From the NCBI RefSeq assembly GCF_005405925.1, contig NZ_BJHV01000001.1, forward strand, positions 10,230,001-10,294,000: 64,000 nt of DNA, written 5' to 3'. Both the position numbers and the translations under genes were made by a program. Below the pieces are notes generated by a model. The model made no database searches. It had not been told where the DNA came from and saw only the letters and a list, made by a program, of their open reading frames with translations. Source of the stretch: Streptomyces antimycoticus. GTDB taxonomy: Bacteria; Actinomycetota; Actinomycetes; Streptomycetales; Streptomycetaceae. Positions 1 to 8,779 of this stretch are shown here, one piece after another (position 1 is the first letter of the stretch; every line of letters starts with the position of its first letter).

Positions 1-486
1 GGATAGCTGCCCCCGGTCGCCGGGGTCCTGAGTGGCTTGGGCCGCGCACAGCATGAGGGTGCCCAGGAGGCCGAGGGCGGCGCCGAGTGTCCAGCGGCGC
101 GTCAGCCGGCGCCGGTCCATGACGCGTTCGATCACGGCTGAGGCCAGTGGCGCCATGCCGATCGAGACCACGGTCCCCACCGCCACTCCGGCCAGGTGCA
201 TCGAGCTGTAGAACGCCAGGGGGTAGACCGCCACCGCGGACGCGCCGAGCAGTACGGTGCCGCGCCGCGCACGCAGCCGCGGGGCCTGACGGGCGATGCG
301 GGGGGCCGCGACCAGGGCTTGGAGCAGCCCGCCCAGGCCCATGGCGACGGCGCCGATGGCGAGAGGCCCGACGTCCGGGGCGAAGGTCGCCGCGGTGCCG
401 GTGGTGCCCCACAGCAGGGACGCGGCGAGCACACACAACGATCCGGCGCCCGCCGAACGGGCGCCGTGTCCGGTGGGCCGCCTCAC
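1..486 (-). CDS. EamA/DMT-family membrane transporter, N-terminal part
   Basis: This is the first 162 codons of a gene that runs off the left edge. The translation is strongly hydrophobic, with about five membrane spans: an N-terminal helix holding LLWGTTGTAATFAP, then segments around AIGAVAMGLGGLLQALV, LLGASAVAVYPLAFY and GVAVGTVVSIGMAPL. The WGTTGTAA motif in helix 1 and the overall pattern are typical of EamA/RhaT-like drug-metabolite transporters, which usually export small metabolites with ten helices. The GTG start overlaps the TGA of the upstream TetR gene by four bases (GTGA), so the two are almost certainly cotranscribed and the regulator probably controls this exporter. The substrate cannot be told. 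The C-terminal half lies outside the window. Confidence 0.85.
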   Translation of the reverse strand, partial: MRRPTGHGARSAGAGSLCVLAASLLWGTTGTAATFAPDVGPLAIGAVAMGLGGLLQALVAAPRIARQAPRLRARRGTVLLGASAVAVYPLAFYSSMHLAGVAVGTVVSIGMAPLASAVIERVMDRRRLTRRWTLGAALGLLGTLMLCAAQATQDPGDRGQLS

Positions 487-1097
487 AGCCTGTCCAGCAG
501 GGCCGCCGCCATCGCGCGGGCGTGCCGCAGTCGGCTGCCGTCGCCTTCCAGCCCGGCCCGCGCCATCGCGCCCTCCAGCAGGAACGACAGGTGCTCCGCC
601 ATGGTGCGCACGTCTTCGGGGCGCTCGGGCAGCAGTTTTTCGAGGTGCCCGGCGATCAGGCGCTCGACCTGCTCCTTGTGGCGGCGTACGACACTCCGCC
701 CCTTGTCTCCGGCCGGCAGCTCGGCGGCCGCGTTGAGCAGGCCGCAGCCGCGAAAGCCGCGCTCGTAGGCGAACGCCGCGTGATCGGCGTAGGCGTCGAA
801 GGCCGCGAGGACGCCGTCACGGGGGTTCTGGGCCTGCTCCAGCCGTGAGGTGTACAGCGCGATCCACTCCTCGTGCCGGGCATCGAGATAGGCCCTGACG
901 AGATCGGACTTGGAGGAGAAGTTGTTGTACAGGCTCATCTTCGCCACGCCGGCTTCGGTGGTGATCGTGTCGATTCCGGTCGCCGTCACGCCGTCGGCGT
1001 AGAAGCGCCGCGCGGCGGCCGCCAGCAGGCGCTCCCGGGCCGGCCTCCGCCTTCCGGGGTCCGTCGTCCTCGTACCGGTCTCACTCATCGCATGCAT
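483..1097 (-). CDS. TetR-family transcriptional regulator
   Basis: A 204-residue protein of normal TetR length. The N-terminal helix-turn-helix lies at about residues 20-65 (RERLLAAAARRFYADGVTATGI, then AGVAKMSLYNNFSSKSDLV), and the C-terminal ligand domain resembles the TetR_C groups found with small exporters. It is translationally coupled to the EamA-type transporter that follows, which makes it the likely local repressor. A second ATG nine bases downstream is an equally possible start, since no strong ribosome site precedes either. A dyad with 8-base arms lies just before the gene and is the expected autoregulatory operator. The ligand is unknown. Confidence 0.9.
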   Translation of the reverse strand: MHAMSETGTRTTDPGRRRPARERLLAAAARRFYADGVTATGIDTITTEAGVAKMSLYNNFSSKSDLVRAYLDARHEEWIALYTSRLEQAQNPRDGVLAAFDAYADHAAFAYERGFRGCGLLNAAAELPAGDKGRSVVRRHKEQVERLIAGHLEKLLPERPEDVRTMAEHLSFLLEGAMARAGLEGDGSRLRHARAMAAALLDRL

Positions 1098-1110
1098 CCC
1101 GACAGATTAG

Positions 1111-1128
1111 GTAGGTAGGTCTACCTAC
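1111..1128. promoter_or_regulatory. Probable TetR operator (8-base arms)
   Basis: The arms GTAGGTAG and CTACCTAC are exact inverted copies separated by two bases. The dyad sits 14-31 bases before the first start codon of the minus-strand TetR gene and about 170 bases before the plus-strand hydrolase, the usual place for an autoregulatory TetR site. That this regulator binds it is inferred from position. Confidence 0.65.
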
Positions 1129-1295
1129 TTTAGGGGGCGGTGAGAGATCCGGGAAGTGAGTTCCACCAGCAGTCGGCCCCGACGCCGCACCGCGGGACCA
1201 TCGCCGACTGAGCGGGAGAACGGCGGGCACTCGAACGGGCCAGGATGTGGCCTGCCCGGGCGATGGGTGATCTTCCAGAGGGCGGAGGAGAGATC

Positions 1296-1934
1296 ATGGC
1301 AGCCGAGACCTATGACCCCCGGCGAACGGCAGTGCTGCTCGTCGACCCGTACAACGACTTCCTCTCCGAGGGAGGCAAGGTGTGGCCGGTCGTGCAGAGC
1401 GTGGCCCAGAAGGTCGGTCTGCTGGACAATCTGCGCGCCGTCGTCGGCACCGCCCGGCAGTCCGGGGTGCGGGTGGTGTTCGTTCCGCACCGCCGCTGGG
1501 AGCCGGGTGACTACGAGTCGTGGACCCACCCCAACCCGACCCAGCGGAGCATCATGGTCCGGCACAGCTTCGCCCGGGACACCTGGGGCGGGGAGTTCCA
1601 TCCGGACTTCCGGCCGCGGGCGGGGGAGGTGGTGGCCCATGAGCACTGGGCGCAGAGCGGGTTCGCCAACACCGACCTGAATATGCAGCTCAGGCAGCAC
1701 GGCATCACCCATGTGATTCTCATCGGACTGCTGGCGAACACCTGCATCGAGTCCACCGGACGCTTCGCCATGGAACTCGGCTACCACGTCACGCTGGTCC
1801 GTGACGCCACCGCCGCCGCCACACCCGAGATGATGCATTCCGCGCATGAGCTGAACGGCCCCACCTTCGCCCATGCCATCCTCACCACGAGCGAGCTCCT
1901 CACCGCGTTGCCGGGTGAGGGCTCCGGGGCGTAG
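1296..1934 (+). CDS. Isochorismatase-like cysteine hydrolase
   Basis: A 212-residue cytoplasmic hydrolase of the isochorismatase/nicotinamidase superfamily. The start at 1296 is chosen because GGAGGAG lies six bases before the ATG. The expected fold landmarks are present: Asp in LLVDPYNDF near residue 17, the GFANTDL segment, and the nucleophilic Cys in LLANTCIEST near residue 150. The catalytic lysine that normally precedes EHW in this subgroup appears replaced by His (AHEHWAQSGF), so the usual Asp-Lys-Cys triad may be altered. Members hydrolyse amides or vinyl ethers such as isochorismate, N-carbamoyl compounds or nicotinamide; the substrate here is not evident. It stands alone between a TetR/exporter pair and a convergent MFS gene. 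Confidence 0.85.
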   Translation: MAAETYDPRRTAVLLVDPYNDFLSEGGKVWPVVQSVAQKVGLLDNLRAVVGTARQSGVRVVFVPHRRWEPGDYESWTHPNPTQRSIMVRHSFARDTWGGEFHPDFRPRAGEVVAHEHWAQSGFANTDLNMQLRQHGITHVILIGLLANTCIESTGRFAMELGYHVTLVRDATAAATPEMMHSAHELNGPTFAHAILTTSELLTALPGEGSGA

Positions 1935-1944
1935 CGGCGGTGCC

Positions 1945-3174
1945 CTACGGCGCGGGGGCCGAGCCGGAACCGACGACGCGGCCCTCCGGGATCTCCCCAC
2001 GGGGCGGGCTCTCCTGGGATCGGCGCAGCGCCAGGTGGCGGACCAGGGCGATCCCGGTGAGGACGGTGACCAGTGCGCACACGCCCCACCAGCCGGCCCG
2101 GCTCCAGACCTGGACACCGAGCCAGGAACCCGCGCTGCCGCCCAGATAGGCGCAGGTCATATAGGCGGTATTGAGTCTGCTGCGGGCGTCCGGGCGCAGG
2201 GCGTAGACGCGGGCCTGGTTGGCGACCATGCCGGACTGCATCGCCACGTCCAGGAGCAGCGTGCCGACCGTCAGGGCGGCCAGGCCCAGGGTCCCGCCCC
2301 GGGCCCCCGCGGCGAGGATCACGGCGGAGACGAGGACCCCGAGCATGCAGACGAGGTTCACCGGATCGGGCCCTCGGCGGTCCACCAGGCGGCCGGCGAG
2401 CGGGGTGCAGAACATGGTCGCCGCGCCGACCAGGGCGAGCATCCCGACGGCCTGGGCACCCAGCCCGTAGGCCGGACCGGTGAGGAGAAACGCCAGGCAG
2501 GTCCACACGGCCGAGAATCCGGCGAAGACGGTCGCCTGGTACAGACAGGAGCGACGCAGCTGAGGCTCGGTGCGCAGCAGCCGCAGCGGTTCGGCCAGGA
2601 GCGCGGGATAGGACTGCCGGGAGCCCGGGGCCGTGGCCGGTACCGCGAACGCCAGGACGGTGGCGACGAGCAGGGCCAGGACCGCGGCCACGAGATAGGG
2701 GGCCCGCCAGTCCAGCCATTCGCCGAGCGTGCCGCTGAAGGTGCGGGCCAGCAGCATGCCGCCGGTCGATCCGCTCAGCAGAGTGCCGATCACCGCTCCT
2801 CGGCGGTCGGCGGCCACCAGTCCGGCCGCCAGCGGGCCCACGATCTGCGCCGCCACCGTGGTCAGGCCGACGAGGGCGCTGGCGGCGACGAGGGGCGGCA
2901 GGGCCGGTGCGCACCCCGCGGCGAGCAGGGCCAGGCCGGTGAGGGAGAGCAGGACGACGAGGAACGTGCGGTGCGGGATCCGGTCGCCGAGCGGCACCAG
3001 CAGGACGATCCCGGCCGTGTAGCCGACCTGAGTGGCGGTCACCACCAGGGCCGCGGAGTCGGCCGACACATGCAGTCCGTCGGCGACCAGTGGGGCGATG
3101 GACTGCGGGAAGTAGATGTTGCCCACCGCCACCGCGCAGGTGATGGTGAGGATCAGGACCATGCGGCGGCTCAT
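1945..3174 (-). CDS. MFS transporter (12-helix exporter)
   Basis: A 409-residue major facilitator protein with about twelve hydrophobic segments. The loop 2-3 signature appears as GDRIPHRTFLVV near residue 65, and the second half has a matching GRLVDRRGPDPVN loop near residue 260. It resembles the YnfM/arabinose-efflux group of proton-driven exporters. The C-terminal tail is short, polar and proline-rich. It converges on the isochorismatase-like gene with only about ten bases between the stop codons and diverges from an ArsR-type regulator, so that regulator may control it. Substrate unknown; drug or sugar export are both possible. Confidence 0.88.
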   Translation of the reverse strand: MSRRMVLILTITCAVAVGNIYFPQSIAPLVADGLHVSADSAALVVTATQVGYTAGIVLLVPLGDRIPHRTFLVVLLSLTGLALLAAGCAPALPPLVAASALVGLTTVAAQIVGPLAAGLVAADRRGAVIGTLLSGSTGGMLLARTFSGTLGEWLDWRAPYLVAAVLALLVATVLAFAVPATAPGSRQSYPALLAEPLRLLRTEPQLRRSCLYQATVFAGFSAVWTCLAFLLTGPAYGLGAQAVGMLALVGAATMFCTPLAGRLVDRRGPDPVNLVCMLGVLVSAVILAAGARGGTLGLAALTVGTLLLDVAMQSGMVANQARVYALRPDARSRLNTAYMTCAYLGGSAGSWLGVQVWSRAGWWGVCALVTVLTGIALVRHLALRRSQESPPRGEIPEGRVVGSGSAPAP

Positions 3175-3302
3175 GGGTCAGTCCACCGGCCCATCGGCGA
3201 CACCGGTCGCCACGGCCGTCGCCTGTGCATGCGGGGGATGCGTCATGGGCTGAAGTCCATGGCATCGGCGTGCCCTTGCCAATCGATGTAGCGTACGGCT
3301 TA

Positions 3303-4295
3303 ATGATCAGCTTCGCGCTCGATGTCGAGGACCTGGCGGACACCCGGTTCGCCGTATCGCCCTTGAACGAGACGGTGTTCAGCCTGCGGGTGCTGCACGA
3401 TCCGAGCCTGTCCGCGGTGCACCTCCCATGGCGCAGATCCGTGCTCGGCGGACTCGGCGGCCTGGACACGGGCCTGCTGATGTCCTTGGTGGCGCGGAGA
3501 CGCACCCTCCCGGACTTTCTGACTCCGCGGCCCGCGAACTTCGCCCCGGCCTTCGAGGACGAACTGGCCGTCGCCCGCCGGACCCCTCCCGGCCTGGTCC
3601 GCCGCGATCTGCTGGCCACTCACGCGCCGGACCCGCCGCCCCCGGCGCTGCGCGACGCCACCGCCGCCGACGACGCGCCCGTGGCCGCACTCCGCGATAC
3701 CATCTGCGCACTCCTGCGGCAGTACTGGGAGATCGCCGTCAAGCCGATGTGGCCGCAGATGCGACTGGTCGTGGAGGCGGACATGACCTACCGCGCACGG
3801 CAACTGGCCATGGGCGGCGCCCGCCTGCTCTTCGCCGATATGCATCCCAATCTGCGATGGCACAATGGGGTGCTGTACATCGCCAAGATGATCAGCTGGC
3901 ACCATGTCGCGGCATCCGGCCGGGGGCTGCTCCTCCTGCCGTCGGTCTTCGCGCACAAGCCCGCACCCCCGGTGAGCCCGGAGGGACCTCCGTCGCTGGT
4001 CTATCCCAGCCGTGGGGTGGCGACGCTCTGGTCCTCGGTGCCCACCCACCACGCGCCCGCTCTCGTGTCGCTCATCGGCGCGCCCAGGGCGAGACTTCTC
4101 GGCCTCCTGGAGGAGCCGCTGCCCACCATTGAGCTCGCCCGCCGCCTCAGGGTGACGCCGAGCGCCGTCTCCCAGCACCTGCGCGTGCTGCATGCCACGG
4201 GGCTGGTCACCCGGGCACGCCACGGACGGCAGGTGCTGTACCGGCGAAGCGTCCTCGGCGACCAACTCGCGGCCCCGGACGGGGCGTACGGGTGA
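3303..4295 (+). CDS. ArsR-type winged-helix regulator with N-terminal DUF5937-like domain
   Basis: A 330-residue protein. The C-terminal 90 residues form an ArsR-like winged helix (LGLLEEPLPTIELARRLRVTP, SAVSQHLRVLHATGLVTRARHG, then VLYRRS). The long N-terminal part, beginning MISFALDVEDLADTRFAVSP, matches the composition of the DUF5937 domain found before ArsR helices in actinomycetes; that name is from memory and should be checked. ATG at 3303 is chosen because it begins this conserved segment, although no ribosome site is visible, so a leaderless transcript is possible. It diverges from the MFS gene and is followed by a MarR gene. No cysteine metal site is obvious, so it may sense a small molecule or none. 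Confidence 0.85.
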   Translation: MISFALDVEDLADTRFAVSPLNETVFSLRVLHDPSLSAVHLPWRRSVLGGLGGLDTGLLMSLVARRRTLPDFLTPRPANFAPAFEDELAVARRTPPGLVRRDLLATHAPDPPPPALRDATAADDAPVAALRDTICALLRQYWEIAVKPMWPQMRLVVEADMTYRARQLAMGGARLLFADMHPNLRWHNGVLYIAKMISWHHVAASGRGLLLLPSVFAHKPAPPVSPEGPPSLVYPSRGVATLWSSVPTHHAPALVSLIGAPRARLLGLLEEPLPTIELARRLRVTPSAVSQHLRVLHATGLVTRARHGRQVLYRRSVLGDQLAAPDGAYG

Positions 4296-4401
4296 GGCCG
4301 TGGCTGAGGAGGCAGGGCCGGACGTCCTTGACTTCACGTTCGGTTCAACTTTTACGGTCGGTTTCGTCGAACGAGTTCAAGCAACGACGGAGGGACCGGC
4401 C

Positions 4402-4860
4402 ATGGAGTACTCCCACAGCGACGCCGAACTGATACGGCAGCCCATCGGCTACTGGAGTTGGGCGGCGTACAAAGCCGTTGTCACCCGCATCCAGACCACG
4501 CTCGCCGGGATCGGCACCACCCAGCCACAGTGGTGGGTCCTCGCGCAGGTCGCCCACGCCGACCCCGCCAAGACCCGCGAGGAGGTGTCCGACCTCCTCA
4601 GCAACTATCTCGAAGCGGGTCCGGAGGTCATGGAGGAGGAGATCGACCGGACCATCGCCCAGGGCTGGATAGCCGAGGACGCCGAGGGACGTCTGGGACT
4701 CACGGCGGCGGGCAGAACCTTCTTCGACAAGGCCGCGGCCCTCCAGGACGAGCTGTGGACGGAACGGCACGCGGACATCTCCGACGAGGAGTACCTGACG
4801 ACGATCAAGGTGCTGCAGCGCTTCATCCACAACACGGGCGGACATGCGTGGCACCACTAG
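4402..4860 (+). CDS. MarR-family winged-helix regulator
   Basis: A 152-residue protein. The start at 4402 is chosen over upstream in-frame codons because GGAGGG lies just before it and the conserved sequence begins there. Central residues give a winged helix (REEVSDLLSNYLEAGPEVM, then IDRTIAQGWIAEDAEGRLGLT), with AGRTFFDKAAALQDELW as the dimer helix, a layout of the MarR_2 type seen in Streptomyces. It is monocistronic or weakly linked to the ArsR-type gene 106 bases upstream, and a hairpin follows its stop. Target genes are unknown. Confidence 0.82.
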   Translation: MEYSHSDAELIRQPIGYWSWAAYKAVVTRIQTTLAGIGTTQPQWWVLAQVAHADPAKTREEVSDLLSNYLEAGPEVMEEEIDRTIAQGWIAEDAEGRLGLTAAGRTFFDKAAALQDELWTERHADISDEEYLTTIKVLQRFIHNTGGHAWHH

Positions 4861-4866
4861 TTTCCC

Positions 4867-4886
4867 GGAGCTCGGTGGGGAGCTCC
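4867..4886 (+). terminator. Hairpin after the MarR gene
   Basis: Arms GGAGCTC and GAGCTCC (7 bases) enclose a 6-base loop, starting six bases after the MarR stop codon and followed by a C-rich then TTC stretch. There is no long T-run, as is usual in Streptomyces. Confidence 0.5.
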
Positions 4887-4978
4887 CCCTTCGGAACGCG
4901 TAGCAACAATGGTGTTCTCCCTGTGCGGTTGCCTGTTTGGCATGAAGACACCGCCGGGTCCGCGCATGTGACAGCGGT

Positions 4979-5014
4979 CGCCACCGTGCCTGGATCGTCA
5001 GGGTCACGGTGGCG
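4979..5014 (-). terminator. Hairpin after the alcohol-dehydrogenase operon
   Basis: Exact 10-base arms CGCCACCGTG and CACGGTGGCG with a 16-base loop lie directly after the minus-strand iron-dependent alcohol dehydrogenase gene, which ends at 5023. The position fits termination of the five-gene operon. Confidence 0.6.
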
Positions 5015-5022
5015 CGCCACGG

Positions 5023-6192
5023 TCAGTAGGTGGTGGTGAGGATCTCCAGGACCTGGGTGTGATCGGGGGACAGGGGATTGTTCGTCGTCACCGCGTCCGC
5101 CACCGCCCCGGCGGCGATGGCGGGCAGCATGCCGCGGTCGGCGCCGAGCGTCCGCAGGGGGCGTTTCACCTCGACGGCGCCCGCGATCTCGCGTACCGCG
5201 TCGATGGCGGCCCGCGCCCAGTCCCCGTCGGCGGGCGGTGCCAGGCGCATGGCGCGCGCCACCTGTTCATAGGCGCCCTGCGCGGCGGGGGCGTTGAACT
5301 CCATCACCTCTTCGAGGACGGCGGCGAGGGCGACACCGTGCGGGGTGCCAGTGTGTGCGGTCAGCGCGTGGCCGATGCCATGGACCAGCCCGAGCCCGGA
5401 GAGGCTGAGCGCCTGGCCCGCGAGATGGGCTCCCAGCATCAGCTCGGCGCGGGCGTCGAGGTCCGCGCCGTCCCGGTACGCGGCGGGCAGGGCGTGGCTG
5501 ACCATGGTCACGGCCTGTGTGGCGTAGGCGGTGGAGACCGGGTTCGCGCCGCGCGAGGCGAGTGACTCGATGCCATGGACCAGGACGTCGATACCGGTGG
5601 CGGCGGTGGCCGGTGCGGGCAGGCCCAGGGTGAGCTCCGGGTCGAGCAGCGCGACGCGCGGCTTCACGGAGGGGTGGCCGATGTAGACCTTGCGGCAGGC
5701 GGTGGTGTCCTCGATGACCCCGAAGCCGTTGGTTTCGGCGCCGGTGCCGGAGGTGGTGGGGATCGCGACGAGCGGGAGTCCGTCGGCCGCCTCCCAGAGC
5801 TCGTCGGCGTCGCCGGCCGTGGCCTTCGGGTTGCCGACCAGCAGGGATATGCCCTTCGCCGCGTCGAGTACGGAGCCGCCGCCGAGGGCGACGACCGCGG
5901 CGGTGCCGAACGCACGGGCCCGTGCGGCACCCGCGTCGACGTTGGCGGTGGAGGGGTTGGGGGCCACCTCGTCATAGACGGCGTACTCCAGCCCCGCGGC
6001 CCGGAGGGTCTTGAGAACTGGCTCGAGGACGCCCGCGGCGCGCAGGCCGTGGTCGGTGACGACGAAGGCGCGATGGTGGCCGGTGGCCGCGATCAGTGCG
6101 GGGAGCCGGCCGATGCGGCCGGGACCGAACTCGATACGGCAGGTGGGGTCGATGCTCAGCGGCGTGGGACCGCCGGGCCCGGGAGAGGTCAT
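5023..6192 (-). CDS. Iron-containing (group III) alcohol dehydrogenase
   Basis: A 389-residue NAD(P)-dependent dehydrogenase of the Fe-ADH/maleylacetate-reductase superfamily. The nucleotide-binding GGGSVLDAAK segment is at about 104-113, the IPTTSGTGAET loop at 144-154, and the metal ligands appear as Asp202, His206, His271 and His285 (GIDVLVHGIES, HGIGHAL, TPHGV). It would reduce an aldehyde or keto group, or the reverse. It is the last gene of a minus-strand set with 47 bases to the beta-hydroxyacid dehydrogenase gene. Maleylacetate reductase is a possible alternative because of the family, but no ring-cleavage genes are nearby. A terminator-like hairpin follows. Confidence 0.9.
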   Translation of the reverse strand: MTSPGPGGPTPLSIDPTCRIEFGPGRIGRLPALIAATGHHRAFVVTDHGLRAAGVLEPVLKTLRAAGLEYAVYDEVAPNPSTANVDAGAARARAFGTAAVVALGGGSVLDAAKGISLLVGNPKATAGDADELWEAADGLPLVAIPTTSGTGAETNGFGVIEDTTACRKVYIGHPSVKPRVALLDPELTLGLPAPATAATGIDVLVHGIESLASRGANPVSTAYATQAVTMVSHALPAAYRDGADLDARAELMLGAHLAGQALSLSGLGLVHGIGHALTAHTGTPHGVALAAVLEEVMEFNAPAAQGAYEQVARAMRLAPPADGDWARAAIDAVREIAGAVEVKRPLRTLGADRGMLPAIAAGAVADAVTTNNPLSPDHTQVLEILTTTY

Positions 6193-6239
6193 GGGGTGCG
6201 GCTCCTGGCGTCGTGGTGCGGGGTGGCGTTCGCTGCTTC

Positions 6240-7175
6240 TCAGACCGCGAGGGTCGCGTCGGCCGGCGTGATGGTCGGGTCGGGCAGCCGGAACTCCTGC
6301 CCGGCGAGGGCCTCGTAGAGGCGGACCGGGCTCATCTCACCGGCGAGCTCGCCGTGATGGGCCTTGGAGCGGCGGTAGATCTGCTCGACCAGGGCGGACA
6401 GTTCGGTGGACACGCCCAGGTCGCGGCCGAGGTCGACGGCGAGCCCCAGATCCTTGCAGGCCAGTGCCATGGCGAACGAGTCGTCGTAGTCACCGTCGGC
6501 GAGGATGGACATGAGGTCCTTCTCGACGAAGGCGGAGGCGGCCGGGCTCGCCAGCAGCGAGCTGCGCAGCGTCCCGAGGTCGACGCCCGCCTTGACGCCC
6601 ATGGCGAGCACCTCGGAGGTGGCGACCACGTGGCTGAACCAGAGCAGGTTGAGCATGAGCTTGACCGTGTAGCCCGCGCCGGGCGGGCCGACGTGCAGAA
6701 TCCGGTCCGGATCGCCCATGGCCTCGAGGACGGGCAGGGCGATGCGGAAGTCGTCGTCCGTACCGCCGGCGAAGATCTGCAGTGCTCCGGCCTCGGCGCC
6801 CCGTGCCATGCCGCTGACCGGTGCGTCCAGCCGGCGCACCCCGCGCCCGTTCAGCACATCGGCGGCGACGCGGTCCGCGGCCGCGGGGGTCGAGGTCGAC
6901 ATATCGATCCACAGGGCACCGGGCGGCAGGGCCTCGGCCGCGCCACCGCGCAGCAGCACGTCCTCGACGATGCGCGGGGTGGGGAGCATCGTGATCAGGA
7001 ATTCCGCGCCTTCGGCACAGGTCGCGGGGGAATCGGCCCAGCGGGCGCCGAGCGCCAGATGCTCGGCGGCGGCCTCGGGCCGGGTGTCGTGCACGGTGAC
7101 CAGGTGGCCCGCGTGGATGAGATGGCGGGCCATGTGGCGTCCCATGTTGCCCAGGCCGATGAAACCGATCCTCAT
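6240..7175 (-). CDS. NAD(P)-dependent beta-hydroxyacid dehydrogenase (3-hydroxyisobutyrate dehydrogenase family)
   Basis: A 311-residue soluble enzyme. The Rossmann motif IGFIGLGNMG starts at residue 3, the substrate loop DAPVSGM is at 117-123, and the catalytic Lys172 lies in GAGYTVKLMLN with Asn176. The family oxidises hydroxyacids such as 3-hydroxyisobutyrate or reduces tartronate semialdehyde. It lies fourth in the minus-strand operon, 83 bases after an aldehyde dehydrogenase. In this context it probably acts on the acid or semialdehyde formed by the enolase-superfamily enzyme upstream, but the exact substrate cannot be read from sequence. Confidence 0.9.
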   Translation of the reverse strand: MRIGFIGLGNMGRHMARHLIHAGHLVTVHDTRPEAAAEHLALGARWADSPATCAEGAEFLITMLPTPRIVEDVLLRGGAAEALPPGALWIDMSTSTPAAADRVAADVLNGRGVRRLDAPVSGMARGAEAGALQIFAGGTDDDFRIALPVLEAMGDPDRILHVGPPGAGYTVKLMLNLLWFSHVVATSEVLAMGVKAGVDLGTLRSSLLASPAASAFVEKDLMSILADGDYDDSFAMALACKDLGLAVDLGRDLGVSTELSALVEQIYRRSKAHHGELAGEMSPVRLYEALAGQEFRLPDPTITPADATLAV

Positions 7176-7258
7176 CGTTGTCCTCGCTGTGGTGAGAAGA
7201 GAAAAGTGAAGAAGGGAAAGAGGGGAGGGGATGAACGGGTCCGTGCGCCATGGCCGGT

Positions 7259-8779
7259 TCAGGCCAGGTTGATCCAGGTGGTCTTCAGCGCCGTGTACGC
7301 GTCCAGTGCGTGCAGGGACTTGTCGCGGCCCGCGCCGGTGGCCTTGAAGCCGCCGAAGGGGGTGATGACATCACTGGCGTCGAAGGTGTTGATCCAGACC
7401 GTCCCGGCCCGCAGCCGCTTGGCGGCGCGGTGGGCGACGGCCACATCACGGGTCCAGACGGAGGCGACGAGCCCGTAGTCGCTCTCGTTGGCCAGCCGTA
7501 TCCCCTCATCGGCGTCGCCGTCGTAGGACACGATGGCCAGGACCGGGCCGAAGATCTCCTCCTGGCCGACGGCGGAGGTGTTCACCACCCCGTCCAGGAC
7601 GGTCGGTTCGACATAGCTGCCGCCCGACTCGGTGAGAGTGCGGCCACCGCCGAACACCACGCTCGCCCCGTCCTCCACACCGCGTTCGATATAGCCGAGG
7701 ACCGTGGCCAGCTGGGTCTCGTCGACCAGGGGGCCCATGACGGTGGCGGGGTCGAGCGGGTCGCCCACCTGGAAGGTCTCCGCGGTGATCCGGCGCAGGG
7801 CGTCCAGGAGCCGGTCCTTGACGGAGGCGTGCACCACGACGCGGGAACCGGCGTTGCAGGTCTGTCCGGCGTTGTAGAAGATGCCCCAGGCCACCGCCGA
7901 CGCGGCGGCCTCGATGTCGGCGTCGGGCAACAGGAGCTGGGGCGACTTGCCACCCGCCTCGACGGCCACCTGCTTGCCATTGGACTCGCCCGCGTACACC
8001 TGGAAGAGCCGGGCCACCTCGGCCGAGCCGGTGAAGGCGATCTTGTCGACCTCCGGGTGGCGGCCCAGAGCCTGTCCGGCGACCTCGCCACGGCCCGGGA
8101 CGACGTTGAACACCCCGTCCGGCAGACCCGCCTCGGAGGCGAGGACGGCCAGGCGCAGGGCGGCCAGGGAGGTCTGCTCGGCCGGCTTGAGGACGACGCT
8201 GTTGCCGGTGGCCAGCGCCGGGCCCAGCTTCCAGCTGGCGATCAGCAGCGCGTAGTTCCACGGGACGACCGCGCCGATGACACCCAGGGGCTCCCGGGTG
8301 ATCAGGGCGATCGCGTCCCCGGGGGTCGGCGCCACCTCGTCGTAGGTCTTGTCGATGGCCTCGGCGTACCAGGCGATGGTCTCGGCGGCCTTGTCCACGT
8401 CGATCCGCACGGACTCGGTGATGGGCTTGCCCATCTCCAGGGTGTCGAGGAGGGCCAGCTCCTCGGCGTTCGCCCGGATCAGATCAGCCCAGCGCAGCAG
8501 GACGCTCTTGCGCTCCCTGGGCGGGAGGTCGCGCCAGCGTCCGTCCTCGAAGGCGGCGCGCGCGCCGCGTACGGCACGGTCCACGTCCTCGGCCCCGGCC
8601 GCCTGCACCTTGGCGAGCACCGAACCGTCGCGCGGCGAGACGCTGGTGAAGGTGTCGCCGGAGAGGGCGTCGGTGAAGCGGCCGTCGATGAACAGCCGGG
8701 TCTCGATGGTGAGTGTGCCGGCCGCGGCCACCCACTGGTCGTACGAACGGGCGAGCAGGGCGTCGATGCCGTGCGTCAT
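7259..8779 (-). CDS. NAD+-dependent aldehyde dehydrogenase
   Basis: A 506-residue aldehyde dehydrogenase of full family length. Catalytic Glu274 is in VEAGGKSPQ and the nucleophile Cys308 in AGQTCNAGS; the cofactor region has PWNYALL near 173 and GSAEVARLF near 251. ATG at 8779 is chosen because it starts the conserved protein and its ATGA overlaps the stop of the upstream enolase-superfamily gene by four bases. An open frame reaches much further upstream but only by running over that gene. It oxidises an aldehyde to an acid; with the Fae homologue and dehydrogenases beside it, a short hydroxy-aldehyde is likely. Confidence 0.92.
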   Translation of the reverse strand: MTHGIDALLARSYDQWVAAAGTLTIETRLFIDGRFTDALSGDTFTSVSPRDGSVLAKVQAAGAEDVDRAVRGARAAFEDGRWRDLPPRERKSVLLRWADLIRANAEELALLDTLEMGKPITESVRIDVDKAAETIAWYAEAIDKTYDEVAPTPGDAIALITREPLGVIGAVVPWNYALLIASWKLGPALATGNSVVLKPAEQTSLAALRLAVLASEAGLPDGVFNVVPGRGEVAGQALGRHPEVDKIAFTGSAEVARLFQVYAGESNGKQVAVEAGGKSPQLLLPDADIEAAASAVAWGIFYNAGQTCNAGSRVVVHASVKDRLLDALRRITAETFQVGDPLDPATVMGPLVDETQLATVLGYIERGVEDGASVVFGGGRTLTESGGSYVEPTVLDGVVNTSAVGQEEIFGPVLAIVSYDGDADEGIRLANESDYGLVASVWTRDVAVAHRAAKRLRAGTVWINTFDASDVITPFGGFKATGAGRDKSLHALDAYTALKTTWINLA

